Assembly (NCBI GenBank): GCA_964603725.1
Contig: CAZRWW010000003.1
Span: 1 to 64,000, forward strand
Direction: 5' to 3'
DNA from: CAZDKK01 sp964603725
GTDB lineage: Bacteria > Eisenbacteria > RBG-16-71-46 > CAIMUX01 > WJJG01
Length of the DNA: 64,000 nucleotides
Below, piece after piece: positions 8,702 to 17,877 of the stretch; positions within the stretch are counted from its first letter, which is position 1; the number at the start of each line of letters is the position of its first letter. A program made the position numbers and the translations under genes. Under the pieces are notes generated by a model. The model was not told where the DNA came from and ran no database searches. It saw nothing but the letters and a program-made list of their open reading frames with translations.

Positions 8702-9924
8702 ACTTCCTGTTTGTGGGAAGCGCCGCATATTCCAATAGAGGCTGCGAGGCGATTGTCAGAGGGACAGTGGAGATTCTCTCCACGCGATTACCTGGCTCGC
8801 GGTACATCGTTAGCTCAGGCTTCGACGATTTTCCCACGGACGGCTTCGAGAAGGTTCGAGGCGTCGAGTACCGCCCGCCGGCGCCGCCTGGATGGACGCG
8901 CGCCGCGCGCGTCCTCAGTCCTCAGTGGTGGTTCTACCGTGTTCTCATGAGATCCCGACCGGCGCTCACATACAAGCATGTTCATTCGGTCGCGCTAAAG
9001 GCTATGCAGGAGTGCGATTGCGCCCTTCAAGTGGGCGGCGACAACTACACGCTTGACTATGGCGTCCCTGACTATCTGCTCCGACTCGACGATGTCTTGC
9101 TTGCCACTGGAAAACCTCTGATTCTCTGGGGCGCGAGCGTCGGGCCGTTTTCGAGGATGCCCTCAGTGGAACGCCGACTCGCAAAGCACTTGCGGAGATT
9201 GACACTCATCCTTGCCCGAGAATCTAAGACGATCGCCTACCTGGCGTCCATTGGTGTGCAACAGAATGTCCGGTGCGTGGCGGACCCCGCGTTCTGCATG
9301 ACTGCAGTGAAGCCAAGGCTTGATGATCATCTCGCGGCGTTCCTTCTCCAACGCCCGGTAGGCCTCAACCTCAGTGCTTTTGCTGGCAAGTTCACGACCA
9401 CGCACGACCCGCGCTCATGGCTGGAGAATGCGCGTGCCTGCGTAGATAGGCTCCTGGCGGCGGGACTTGGCCCTGTTCTCCTTGTGCCTCACGTCTTCAA
9501 GGAGAGCAACGATGATCATCGATTTCTCCTGCAAGTCATGGAGGGCCTTCCGCGACAACAAGCACAACTCGCGATACTGCCTCGGAATCTCAATGCTGCG
9601 GAGTTGAAGTGGGTGATTGGCCAGACCCGCCTTTTTGCTGGTGCACGAATGCATAGTACTATCGCTGCCCTATCCAGTTGTGTGCCTACGCTGTCCCTCG
9701 GATACAGTATGAAAGCCTCTGGGGTGAGCGAGGATATTTTCGGGCATCCGCGATGGCTATTGTCGGTGGACGAACTGAATCCGGACAGCCTGTCCGATAG
9801 GATGGCGGAAATGGAACGCAACAGGATGGAGCTTGAGAAGCATCTGCGGCAGACAATTCCGGAAGTGCAAAGGAGGTCGCGATTGGCGGCGAGCTTTGTA
9901 CTAGAGGCCTGCGCTAGGCAGTAA
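8683..9924 (+). CDS. Polysaccharide pyruvyl transferase family protein
   Basis: 413 residues. The N-terminus LFVGSAAYSNRGCEAIVRGT and the later LILWGASVGPFSR, ARESKTIAYLASIG and FAGARMHSTIAALS blocks match the CsaB/WcaK-like family. That family adds a pyruvyl ketal from phosphoenolpyruvate to sugars of cell-wall or exopolysaccharides, giving an acidic group. The start overlaps the DUF362 gene. It is cytoplasmic, with no signal peptide. Sugar specificity is not readable. Confidence 0.82.
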   Translation: MESTGLNFLFVGSAAYSNRGCEAIVRGTVEILSTRLPGSRYIVSSGFDDFPTDGFEKVRGVEYRPPAPPGWTRAARVLSPQWWFYRVLMRSRPALTYKHVHSVALKAMQECDCALQVGGDNYTLDYGVPDYLLRLDDVLLATGKPLILWGASVGPFSRMPSVERRLAKHLRRLTLILARESKTIAYLASIGVQQNVRCVADPAFCMTAVKPRLDDHLAAFLLQRPVGLNLSAFAGKFTTTHDPRSWLENARACVDRLLAAGLGPVLLVPHVFKESNDDHRFLLQVMEGLPRQQAQLAILPRNLNAAELKWVIGQTRLFAGARMHSTIAALSSCVPTLSLGYSMKASGVSEDIFGHPRWLLSVDELNPDSLSDRMAEMERNRMELEKHLRQTIPEVQRRSRLAASFVLEACARQ

Positions 9925-9989
9925 GCGATGTCGCTCATGGTCGGTGAGTGCAGACGGAAGATACCCAGCAAGGAGTAGAGAGCCAACCG

Positions 9990-11288
9990 ATGACGCGGTT
10001 ACTGATGGTCTGCTATCCGTTTCCTCCAAACGCAAGTGCTGGGGCGGTGCGGTCCGAGCGCGTCGCACGGCACCTGGCTACAAAGGGATGGGATGTTGAG
10101 GTTGTGACAATTCGCCAGCGCAGCGATCTTTACGGGGACACTGCGCTGCTCGATGGGCTCCCAAACAACGTTCGGGTCCACTTCACCCGAGGGTTTGACC
10201 CCTGGCTCTGGCTGAGAGGCAGGCAGGTCCGCCGTCAGCTCTGGAGGAGGGTCAAGGGAGTTCTCATGGAGGTGACCGCCTTCCCGGATCATACGCTGTA
10301 CTGGAATGCCGTGGCTATCGCTAAGGGGCTGGAAATCCACCGGAAGCGGCCGGTAGACTTGCTCTACACAACGTCGCCACCTCATGCCACGCAGCTGTGC
10401 GGACTTGTCTTGCACGACTTAATTCGAAGACCCTGGGTCGCGGACTTCAGGGATCCGTGGACGCAGAACGCTTGTCGCCGGGCTGAGCACCCACTTCGGG
10501 TGGTCAGGCGCCTCGAGAGAGTCATGGAGACAAGCGTGCTCCGGCGCGCGGACATCGTGCTCGCAAATACCACGGCGAACAGGGACAATCTCCTGAAGGA
10601 GTTCCCCTTCCTCTCGCGGGAGAGGGTGCTGTATCTCCCAAACGGCTGGGAAGCATTCCCCGATCACATGGCACTTAGGGAGAATCTGCCGGAATTCACA
10701 ATTGTTCATTCGGGGAATTTCTACCCGCAATTCAAGCCGTACGCACTGCTTCACGCCTTGGCGTTGTGGCGCAGCGAGAAAAAAGGCGAGGCGTCGAGGC
10801 CGCCGTTTCGTGGTCGCCTAAGGGTCGTGATACTAGGCACCAGGGACACGGAGACCGAGAAGCTAGTCAATGCGCTTGCGTTGACAGACATCGTTGAGAT
10901 CAGACCATGGGTTGCATTGGAAGAGGCGCGCAGGATAATGACGCGTGCTGATCTTCTGTGGGCGACTCTGGGCACCGGTCCCGAATCCGGGAGCTTCATT
11001 CCCTCAAAGCTCTTCGAATACATAGCCGCCCGGCGTCCAATCATGGGCTTTTTCCCCGAAGGAGAGGCCGCGACACTGATTCGACGAACCAACACTGGCA
11101 CGGTCTTTACTTGCGACGACCCGCTGCCAATCGTTCGCTTCCTGAGCGATTGCCTTCTGCGCCATGATCGCGGCCAGCCCTTGGACTATCGCCCTAGTGA
11201 GGCCGACCTCTCGTCCCTGAAGGTCGAAAGCCTCATATCCCATCTTGCCAGCATCATGGCAACGCTCGTCCGAGTTCACCATCGCTGA
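9990..11288 (+). CDS. Glycosyltransferase family 4-like
   Basis: 432 residues from ATG 9990. A GTG at 9948 would add 14 residues, but homology begins at MTRLLMVCYPFPPNASAGAV. The fold is GT-B: an N-terminal acceptor domain, then VLYLPNGWE, FTIVHSGNFYP, and the donor-site block GSFIPSKLFEYIAARRPIMG. These retaining enzymes transfer one sugar to the growing lipid-linked repeat unit on the cytoplasmic face. AAGGAG lies about 16 bases before the chosen ATG, which is rather far. It converges with the next gene. Confidence 0.82.
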   Translation: MTRLLMVCYPFPPNASAGAVRSERVARHLATKGWDVEVVTIRQRSDLYGDTALLDGLPNNVRVHFTRGFDPWLWLRGRQVRRQLWRRVKGVLMEVTAFPDHTLYWNAVAIAKGLEIHRKRPVDLLYTTSPPHATQLCGLVLHDLIRRPWVADFRDPWTQNACRRAEHPLRVVRRLERVMETSVLRRADIVLANTTANRDNLLKEFPFLSRERVLYLPNGWEAFPDHMALRENLPEFTIVHSGNFYPQFKPYALLHALALWRSEKKGEASRPPFRGRLRVVILGTRDTETEKLVNALALTDIVEIRPWVALEEARRIMTRADLLWATLGTGPESGSFIPSKLFEYIAARRPIMGFFPEGEAATLIRRTNTGTVFTCDDPLPIVRFLSDCLLRHDRGQPLDYRPSEADLSSLKVESLISHLASIMATLVRVHHR

Positions 11289-11370
11289 GGTAGCCCGACT
11301 GAGCAAGCGTCCGAGATCCCCTCCGACAGGTCGGGAGCCTGGCCATCACCTATAGCCAGCCAGGGAACTT

Positions 11371-12666
11371 CTAGGCATCGACTACATTAATGAACTTGTA
11401 CTTCCCTGACGACGTCTTCTGCATGCACTCGAGACGCTCAAACGCCACCTTCTGCAACCCGAAGTCCGCGTCTAGCTGACTTCGTAAGAAATCCATTCTT
11501 GTAGCGGAGAGCCCATTGCACCGGATCACAAGTTCATTGGACTTCTTCTTGAAGACAATCTCAAATGCATCAACATCATCTGTGCCGTAGAATAGATGCG
11601 AGAAATACTCACCATGGATCATCTTGCCATTGTGGAGCAGTATCATCTCGGACTCTCTACCTCTTAGACCGAGGAGGCGTTCGGATTCGCGACCACACGG
11701 GCAGGGGGCCGCTTCGATACGATCAGCCCCGTCGCCGATAGCATACCGAATCAAAGGCATCGCGAAGTTGTTCAGATTTGTCACAAGAATCGCATTACTC
11801 ACTATTTCGACATACTGATTCTCCATTACGACATGAAGGCCACTATGTGCGTTGCACTCGGTAGCGATCTGGCTGACCTCGCGAGAGCCATAAGAGTCGA
11901 AGACCCTGGAACGGAAGACGGCTTCCACAGTCTTTCTCATTTCGGGCCACAACATTTCGGCAGAAGAGATGACTGCACTTGGGTAGTGGATCTGTAACCG
12001 GTTGTCGTGTATAAAGCGGGCGAAGTAGTAAAGAGAAGAGGAGTACCCGCGGAGGATGGGTGGGCGTAGGATATTGTAGAAGAGAAGAAAGCGGTGGATC
12101 AAACGAGAGTCGAGGTCGAAAGTATTGAGAGCAAGTTGTCTCTCTCGGATTACGGTGCGCAGTACACGGAGGAGTGGCATGCCTTTTCCGATGTCTCGTT
12201 CAGCTCCCCAGAGGACCGCTTCTAGGTCACCGAACTTGCAGCCGACCATGTCTTTCCACGCGCGAAACATCGCAGCTTCGTGCCATTCCAGCTGATTGCG
12301 ATCTTGGTAGAAGATCAAGGGTTCTCCGGTTGAGCCACCGGTGGAGTTCAGGAATAACTGTTCGGTATCGTGCTGATCCGAAATCAGGGCGTGGAAATTG
12401 GCCCGGATGGCGGCGCGCGTTAGAATTGGAATCGTCGCGATGTCCTTCGGGGTTACTGCTGAGGTGATATCAATCCCGTGTTTCTTGAACAGGGCTCGGT
12501 AGTAAGGGACGGTCCTACTCGCGAAGGAGAGGAGGTGAAGGAGTCGAGACCACTGATACTCCTTCAATTTGGCGTAGGGCCAGTACTGGGACTCGAGGAG
12601 GAACGCCAGCTTCCTCTCTACATTCGGTGAGAGCCTTCTAGAAAGGAGCATCAAGGACCTCTCCAT
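11371..12666 (-). CDS. PaaK/CapK-like adenylate-forming enzyme
   Basis: 431 residues. It has the AMP-binding loop STGGSTGEP (108-116), SYGSREVSQIATEC in the middle, PLIRYAIGDGAD and a CPCGR segment. These are typical of the phenylacetate-CoA ligase/coenzyme F390 synthetase family. CapK-type members occur in capsule loci, where they may activate an acyl or amino group for transfer to a sugar. It is the only minus-strand gene between the flippase and the acyltransferase at 47164. The acid activated is unknown. Confidence 0.82.
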   Translation of the reverse strand: MERSLMLLSRRLSPNVERKLAFLLESQYWPYAKLKEYQWSRLLHLLSFASRTVPYYRALFKKHGIDITSAVTPKDIATIPILTRAAIRANFHALISDQHDTEQLFLNSTGGSTGEPLIFYQDRNQLEWHEAAMFRAWKDMVGCKFGDLEAVLWGAERDIGKGMPLLRVLRTVIRERQLALNTFDLDSRLIHRFLLFYNILRPPILRGYSSSLYYFARFIHDNRLQIHYPSAVISSAEMLWPEMRKTVEAVFRSRVFDSYGSREVSQIATECNAHSGLHVVMENQYVEIVSNAILVTNLNNFAMPLIRYAIGDGADRIEAAPCPCGRESERLLGLRGRESEMILLHNGKMIHGEYFSHLFYGTDDVDAFEIVFKKKSNELVIRCNGLSATRMDFLRSQLDADFGLQKVAFERLECMQKTSSGKYKFINVVDA

Positions 12667-13151
12667 ATCATCCGGCGGCCCGTAGGAGCAACGGCACTGG
12701 GTCGCCGGGCGCCCAATCCCAAACTGATAGCCACGGAGAACCCACCGGCTCCTCTACGCAGCAAAGCTGGCTGCGGTCCCGCATGCGGGGATCATACCAG
12801 AACGCCGCCGAGGCTTGTGGGGCCCGGATTCCGCGCATGGCGCTGGTCAAGCTGGGTACTCCTGATGGGTACTTCTGCGAGTTCGTTTGCATGGCGAGCC
12901 CGTAAGCGGCCTTCGGGCAAGGACCGCATTCCTCTAACACCAATACCGTCAGAGAGTTCAGAAGCGTCTACTGGATCCATCCCCCGGGCAGTGCGAATCA
13001 CCCTGGCAAGGGGCCCTGACGGCCATTCCACAATGGCTCCTCGGAGATAGGCAGTTGGAGTGCCAACAGCGATTGCACGATAGTCAGGGATGGGTTCTGC
13101 TCCGCTGCGGGCGGCTCAGGACTACTGGAATGCCGTGGGGAGATAGAGGCC
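12667..13151. other. 485-base spacer, no recognisable gene
   Basis: Between the start of the CapK-like gene and the start of the deacetylase. All frames give short, unfamiliar peptides. Promoters for both divergent genes must lie here, but no clear boxes, hairpins or repeats were seen. Confidence 0.5.
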
Positions 13152-14189
13152 ATGGTTCGTTGCGCGGCAAAACGACTACTGGCTAGCAAGTCAGCGGTGA
13201 GACTTCTCGCTAGTCGACGCCCTTCCCCAGTCATCATCCTGATGTATCACGACATCCGCGGGGAAGGCGATTTCGCGTCATGGCTGCGGGTCAGTGAGCG
13301 GCACTTCACGACCCACCTGGAATGGCTCCAGGGCATCGGGCGATTCGTAACTCCCGACGAGGCCCTGCGGCCCGGATTCACGCGTTCTGAGCCTCCCCGG
13401 TTCCTCCTGACCTTCGACGACGGCTATGCCAACAACCTCAGGCTGGCCCTGCCGATCCTCGAGAGCTACCGCGTGCCGGCGCTCTTCTTCATCTCGACCC
13501 ACGCCATGCAGAGCCAGGAGCCATTCTGGTTCGACACCGTTGTGACGGCGATCCAGGCCGCCGAGCTTCACCAGCTTGACTTCCGCGACTTCGGGCTAGG
13601 CCTATATCCCATTCGAAGTGGGAATGAGATGCGCCGGTGGGATGACATCAACCGCATCCTGCTCGATCTGAAAGCCCTTGGTGACGACGACCATGCCGTC
13701 GTGAAGGCGGTGCTGGACTCTCTGAAGGTGCGTTTCTCGGCGGTTCTGGACCGATGCCTGCCTCGGCACAGGCCATTGCGGCCCGACGAAGTGTCGCAGA
13801 TGTCCCAGAGCCCCATCTGTCACATCGGATCCCACTCGAGCCACCACCGTATCCTCACGAGAGCAAGCGATGAGGACTTGCCCGCTGAACTCACAGACTC
13901 GCGCCGCATCCTGGAGGAACTCTGCAACAAGCCGGTCGTTGACCTGGCCTATCCCAATGGGGACTTCGACGACCGCGTGATCGCGGCGGCAACGCGTGCT
14001 GGCTATCACCGTGGTTACACCACACTCGCAGGGGCAGTCACTTCCCAAACCATCCCGATGGCGATTCCCAGAATAGGCGTGGATGGTGTTGGCCCCGATT
14101 GGCTGCTGCGTTATCGTCTCGGCCGCCAGTTTCTCTCGGCACGGATCAGGCCAAGGCAGCAGCTCGCCGGGAGCGGGGAATCCACGTAG
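13152..14189 (+). CDS. Polysaccharide deacetylase (NodB-type)
   Basis: 345 residues. VIILMYHDI (28-35), LTFDDGYANN with the TFDDG motif at 87-91, then the zinc-ligand segment GSHSSHHRI and VDLAYPNGDFDD. This is the carbohydrate esterase 4 fold, which removes acetyl groups from N-acetylated sugars with a metal-bound water. No secretion signal is obvious, so it may act on the lipid-linked precursor in the cytoplasm. It is followed after 38 bases by a GNAT-like gene. Confidence 0.88.
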   Translation: MVRCAAKRLLASKSAVRLLASRRPSPVIILMYHDIRGEGDFASWLRVSERHFTTHLEWLQGIGRFVTPDEALRPGFTRSEPPRFLLTFDDGYANNLRLALPILESYRVPALFFISTHAMQSQEPFWFDTVVTAIQAAELHQLDFRDFGLGLYPIRSGNEMRRWDDINRILLDLKALGDDDHAVVKAVLDSLKVRFSAVLDRCLPRHRPLRPDEVSQMSQSPICHIGSHSSHHRILTRASDEDLPAELTDSRRILEELCNKPVVDLAYPNGDFDDRVIAAATRAGYHRGYTTLAGAVTSQTIPMAIPRIGVDGVGPDWLLRYRLGRQFLSARIRPRQQLAGSGEST

Positions 14190-14227
14190 CAAGCGGCGGG
14201 CATTCAGCACCCTCGGAGGGTTGGACA

Positions 14228-15271
14228 GTGGCAGATGCGCGGAGCGACATCGAGATCCGCCCGTTCAGGCCGCAGGATGAGGCCGCATTTCTGGATTTCT
14301 ACGCGCATCACCAGGCCACCTGGGAGAGCTTCCGTAGGTACTGGGAGTGGCGAAGGGCCGGAGTACCGCATTCCGGAGGAGAGGAAGCCACGATCGCCCT
14401 CGACGGCGGGAAGGTCGTTGGAGCCGTGGGCATCGTGGAGGCCCCACTCACCTTTCAGGGCGCCAGAGTGAGAGCGTCCTGGCAGCAAGACTCGCTGGTC
14501 TCCTCTGCCATGAGAGGCCGGGGTGTTGGCAAGAAGCTTGTGCACGCAGCGTGGCAGGGCTGGGACCTTTCCATAGCCAAAGGGACCAGCGGTGCGATGT
14601 ATGGTCTACGGAAGTCGGTTGGCTATGTGGATGTGCCGAACTCCGACTACCTGGTGCGCGTCCTTCGAGTCAGGAAGGAAGGACAGCCCATTCGCAAGAC
14701 CCTGCAGGAAAGCCTGCTGCTTGCCTGGAAGAGCCTGCTGCCAATGCCGAAGCCAGATCCGACCATCCCCCTTGTCGAGATCGATGAATTCGACGAATCC
14801 TTCACCCAGCTCGCCGAAGCCTTGAGCCAGGAGCCCGTGTTTCGCCTCTACAAGAGCCGCGAGTATCTCAACTGGCGCTATACGCGGTGTCCCGATCGGC
14901 GCTACCAGATCTTACGCGCGGGCGGTGATCAGGCGCGCGGGGCGGTCGTGGTGAGGAGCGCTGGAGACCGACTGGACGAGGGATGGATCGTGGACCTGGT
15001 CGGGTGTTCCAGCGACAAGCATGCTGCCTATGCACTGATTCGCAAGGCAGTGGAGCATCTCACGCAACAGGATGTCTCGCGCATCTTCGTATTCGCGACC
15101 CACCGGACGGTGAGGGCGTGGCTGCGAAGGTTCGGCTTCCTGCCCACCGGCCGCAGCCCCAAATTCACCTACCGCATCGTCCGCGATCCGCTGCCGCCCC
15201 TGCCGCCAGAGTTCTCGTCGGCCCCATGGGACTTCTACCATGGGGACGGAGACGTGGAATTGTACATGTAG
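14228..15271 (+). CDS. GNAT-family N-acyltransferase-like protein
   Basis: 347 residues from GTG 14228, chosen because GGAGG (14215-14219) sits eight bases upstream and homology begins at IEIRPFRPQDEAAFLDFY. The acetyl-CoA loop region is SSAMRGRGVGKKLVHAAW. A second half with RYQILRAGG and a second GNAT-like stretch suggests a two-domain protein. It probably acylates an amino group on a sugar or lipid-linked intermediate. It lies next to a deacetylase, so swapping one acyl group for another is a reasonable inference. Substrate is unknown. Confidence 0.7.
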   Translation: MADARSDIEIRPFRPQDEAAFLDFYAHHQATWESFRRYWEWRRAGVPHSGGEEATIALDGGKVVGAVGIVEAPLTFQGARVRASWQQDSLVSSAMRGRGVGKKLVHAAWQGWDLSIAKGTSGAMYGLRKSVGYVDVPNSDYLVRVLRVRKEGQPIRKTLQESLLLAWKSLLPMPKPDPTIPLVEIDEFDESFTQLAEALSQEPVFRLYKSREYLNWRYTRCPDRRYQILRAGGDQARGAVVVRSAGDRLDEGWIVDLVGCSSDKHAAYALIRKAVEHLTQQDVSRIFVFATHRTVRAWLRRFGFLPTGRSPKFTYRIVRDPLPPLPPEFSSAPWDFYHGDGDVELYM

Positions 15272-15285
15272 GCGAGGTATCGAGA

Positions 15286-16434
15286 GTGCCTCACAGGCCG
15301 GGTCTGGTCCAACTCACATACGTCGTCGATTTCCTCCGCACCCTCAACGCAGGAACCGAACGGCAGCTCGGGTATCTGCTCAGGCACATGCCCGACCACG
15401 GCTATGACCTGTCCGTGATCTCCCTGCAGGACAGCCCGTTCTTGAGCCACGAAGCTTCAGCCGTCTTTCCTCGAGTTCGGTTCCGCTCCCTGGGCGCGAC
15501 GTCCGACATCACAGAATCGCTGGGCAAGTTCTGGCAGCTCGCTCGCATTCTCCGCGCGGAGAGACCGCAACTGGTGCACACGTTCTTTCCCGCATCCAAT
15601 GGCGTGGGGGTGATGGTTGCGCGGCTGTCGGGTGTGAGAGCCATCGTCAGCTCCCGGCGCGACATGGGCTACCACCTCACGCGCAAGGATATCTTCAGCT
15701 TGAAGCTCGCCAACAGATTCGTCTCGTGCGTTGTGGCCAACTCAGAAGCGGTGCGCGACAAGGCCATGGCGATCGAAGGCCTGGCGCCCTCGAAGATGGC
15801 TGTGATCTACAACGGGATCTCGCATGACCAGTTCCCCGAGGGCGGGCTGTCGAGCCGAACGGACAGGCCGGTGATTGGCATCGTCGCCAATCTCAATCGA
15901 AGCGTGAAGCGGGTGGACCTCTTCATCCGCGGGGCGGCGCTGGTATACCAGCGCTTTCCCGGTGTTGCCTTCAGGGTGATCGGCGACGGTGACCTTCGCC
16001 CGGATCTGGAGAATCTTGCCTCGAACCTCGGCATCCACGACCAGATCGAGTTCCTCGGCCGGCGGGATGACATCAGGGAGGTTCTGGGTGAGCTATCCAT
16101 CGGCGTCATCTGCTCCGATTCGGAGGGCTTCTCGAATTCCATCATGGAGTACATGCTCTCGGGTCTCCCGGTCGTGGCCACGGCAACGGGTGGCAACCCC
16201 GAGCTGATCCAGGATGGCGAGACGGGCCTGCTGGTCGAACCAGGCAATCCGGAGGCGCTTGCCCACGCGCTCGTTCGGCTGCTGGAGGATCAAGAGTTCG
16301 CCCTGAAGCTCGGCCATCAGGCCAGGGAGAGCATCCGCTCCCGCTTCTCGACGGAGCGGATGATCGCCGAGACGTGCTCGCTGTATTCTCGAATTGCGAC
16401 CGGAACCGGTGAAGACCGCGGATCTGGACCTTGA
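15286..16434 (+). CDS. Glycosyltransferase family 4
   Basis: 382 residues from GTG 15286, 15 bases after the previous stop. GT4 features: early GTERQLGYLL, middle VIYNGI, then IGIVANLNRSVKRVDLFI, and the donor site GFSNSIMEYMLSGLPVVATA with GNPELI and GLLV. A retaining GT-B enzyme that adds a sugar to the lipid-linked repeat unit. An open frame continues upstream inside the GNAT gene, but homology begins only after this GTG. Confidence 0.85.
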   Translation: MPHRPGLVQLTYVVDFLRTLNAGTERQLGYLLRHMPDHGYDLSVISLQDSPFLSHEASAVFPRVRFRSLGATSDITESLGKFWQLARILRAERPQLVHTFFPASNGVGVMVARLSGVRAIVSSRRDMGYHLTRKDIFSLKLANRFVSCVVANSEAVRDKAMAIEGLAPSKMAVIYNGISHDQFPEGGLSSRTDRPVIGIVANLNRSVKRVDLFIRGAALVYQRFPGVAFRVIGDGDLRPDLENLASNLGIHDQIEFLGRRDDIREVLGELSIGVICSDSEGFSNSIMEYMLSGLPVVATATGGNPELIQDGETGLLVEPGNPEALAHALVRLLEDQEFALKLGHQARESIRSRFSTERMIAETCSLYSRIATGTGEDRGSGP

Positions 16435-17022
16435 CGCAGGAATCTGCCCCGGGTGCGCTTGCCCGAGTGATTCTTGTCTGGCAGGGATCCCGTAGTTGCT
16501 TGTCAGGATAGATGTTCAGCAACCGCGTTCAGCCTCTGGATGAAAATGCGGGCAGATCCCAGCGCCGGGTGGTATCCCGGGGTGTGGGGCCATGTCGCGC
16601 AGCGCTTTCGGTGTTCGTGCAATCCGGGGTACAATCGGGTCTTGGAGGACTCGTGTCCGAAGCAAGTGGGAAAAAAGGGCAGCAATCGACCACGGGCCAT
16701 CGGGGTCAAATGGAACCAGGGGGCGAGCGGGTTCATCAGGCATGGGACCTGGCGGCGATGCTCGCCTGGGTGTGTGATGGGCCGGCATCGCCCAACCGAC
16801 CTGAGACCGAGAAGCAGCCGTGCAAGAGCCAGGGCGGTGTTGATAGTCTCAACGCAGGAATATGGCACTTCCCGCGCGCAATCCAGCGGGTCTACTGCAT
16901 ATGGGATCCTACATAGGAATGGCTTCCACATGTGCTATGTAACGAACACCTACAGTGAAATGTCCCGGCGCATTTCCTCTTTCCGTTCACGAGCACAGCA
17001 AGCACTTGACCAAGAAAGAATC
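16435..17022. other. Spacer of about 590 bases without a convincing gene
   Basis: The reading frame of the next deacetylase stays open upstream to 16474, but nothing in it looks like a protein family and codon use is poor. It may carry a promoter for the 17023 gene. No repeats or clear hairpins were noticed. Confidence 0.5.
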
Positions 17023-17838
17023 ATGCGCAGGATTTCAAAAGGCCAATTCGGAAAGCTCAGCCGTCGTCTCTCGACTGCATCGTCGCAGATCATCCTGCTG
17101 TATCATGGAATACAGGCCGACCATCCCCTCTGTGTCATGCCAGAGAGGTTCCTGCAGCAGATGGCCTATGTGAAGGACAACTTCGGCCCTGTACCCCTCG
17201 ACAGGGTTCTTGATGGCCACTCATCAGCGCAGAGGTCTGTAGTCGCAATTACGTTTGATGATGCCTATTCGAATCTCCAGTGGACAGCCTTTCCGGTGCT
17301 TGCCAAACTCGGTCTCCCTGCGACGGTATACATTCCGGCTGGTTTCATTGGCAAGCAGAACGAGTGGGACAGCAATCGCCCCGAAGCGTTGCTGCCGATC
17401 CTCAACGTCGGTGAGCTGAGAGAGATGTGCTCGCTTGGGATCTCCGTCGGAAGCCACACCCACACCCACACGTGCTTGCGTGGGCTGGGAGTCGATGCTC
17501 TGCGGAGAGAGATCGTGGACTCCAAACGAGTGTTGGAAGACTTGTTGGATGTCCCGGTGGATTCATTCGCCTACCCATACGGCTCGAGAGCGGACTTCGA
17601 TCAGAGCGCAGTCCGAATTGTCCGGGAAGCTGGATACAACTCCGCCGTGACTACCTGGTTTGGGCGGCACAACTCGCAGCAAGACAGGTACGTGCTCCGC
17701 AGGATCATTGTCTCGCCTAATGACACTCTCAGTGACTTCATCTTGAAGGTCTCGGGTGACTACGATTGGGTAGTCGCCAAAGAGGCGCTTGCACATCTCA
17801 TACGCCGCCCCATAATGAAGATAATGAAGAGAGCTTAG
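17023..17838 (+). CDS. Polysaccharide deacetylase-like protein (TFDDA variant)
   Basis: 271 residues from ATG 17023. The start is uncertain, with another ATG at about 16960. IILLYHGIQAD, then ITFDDAYSNL (76-85) in place of the usual TFDDG, GSHTHTHTCL for zinc binding, and SFAYPYGS. The aspartates of the motif are kept, so activity is plausible despite glycine to alanine. Carbohydrate esterase 4 enzymes deacetylate N-acetylated glycans. It is the second of three deacetylases in the window and is followed directly by a glycosyltransferase. Confidence 0.8.
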   Translation: MRRISKGQFGKLSRRLSTASSQIILLYHGIQADHPLCVMPERFLQQMAYVKDNFGPVPLDRVLDGHSSAQRSVVAITFDDAYSNLQWTAFPVLAKLGLPATVYIPAGFIGKQNEWDSNRPEALLPILNVGELREMCSLGISVGSHTHTHTCLRGLGVDALRREIVDSKRVLEDLLDVPVDSFAYPYGSRADFDQSAVRIVREAGYNSAVTTWFGRHNSQQDRYVLRRIIVSPNDTLSDFILKVSGDYDWVVAKEALAHLIRRPIMKIMKRA

Positions 17839-17877
17839 GACCTATAGCCCCGAAAGGGTGTGGATCTTGCATACAAA

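Noticed and set aside
16473..16486. CTTGTCTGGCAGG shared with 62693-62705
   Set aside because: Only 13 bases, in unrelated contexts; probably chance.
16471..16505. Possible sigma54 -24/-12 promoter (TGGC…TTGC)
   Set aside because: The spacing between GG and GC elements is 16 bases (11 from a later GG), not the required ten.
16474..17022. Long N-terminal extension of the second deacetylase
   Set aside because: The frame is open but has no family similarity; homology starts after ATG 17023.
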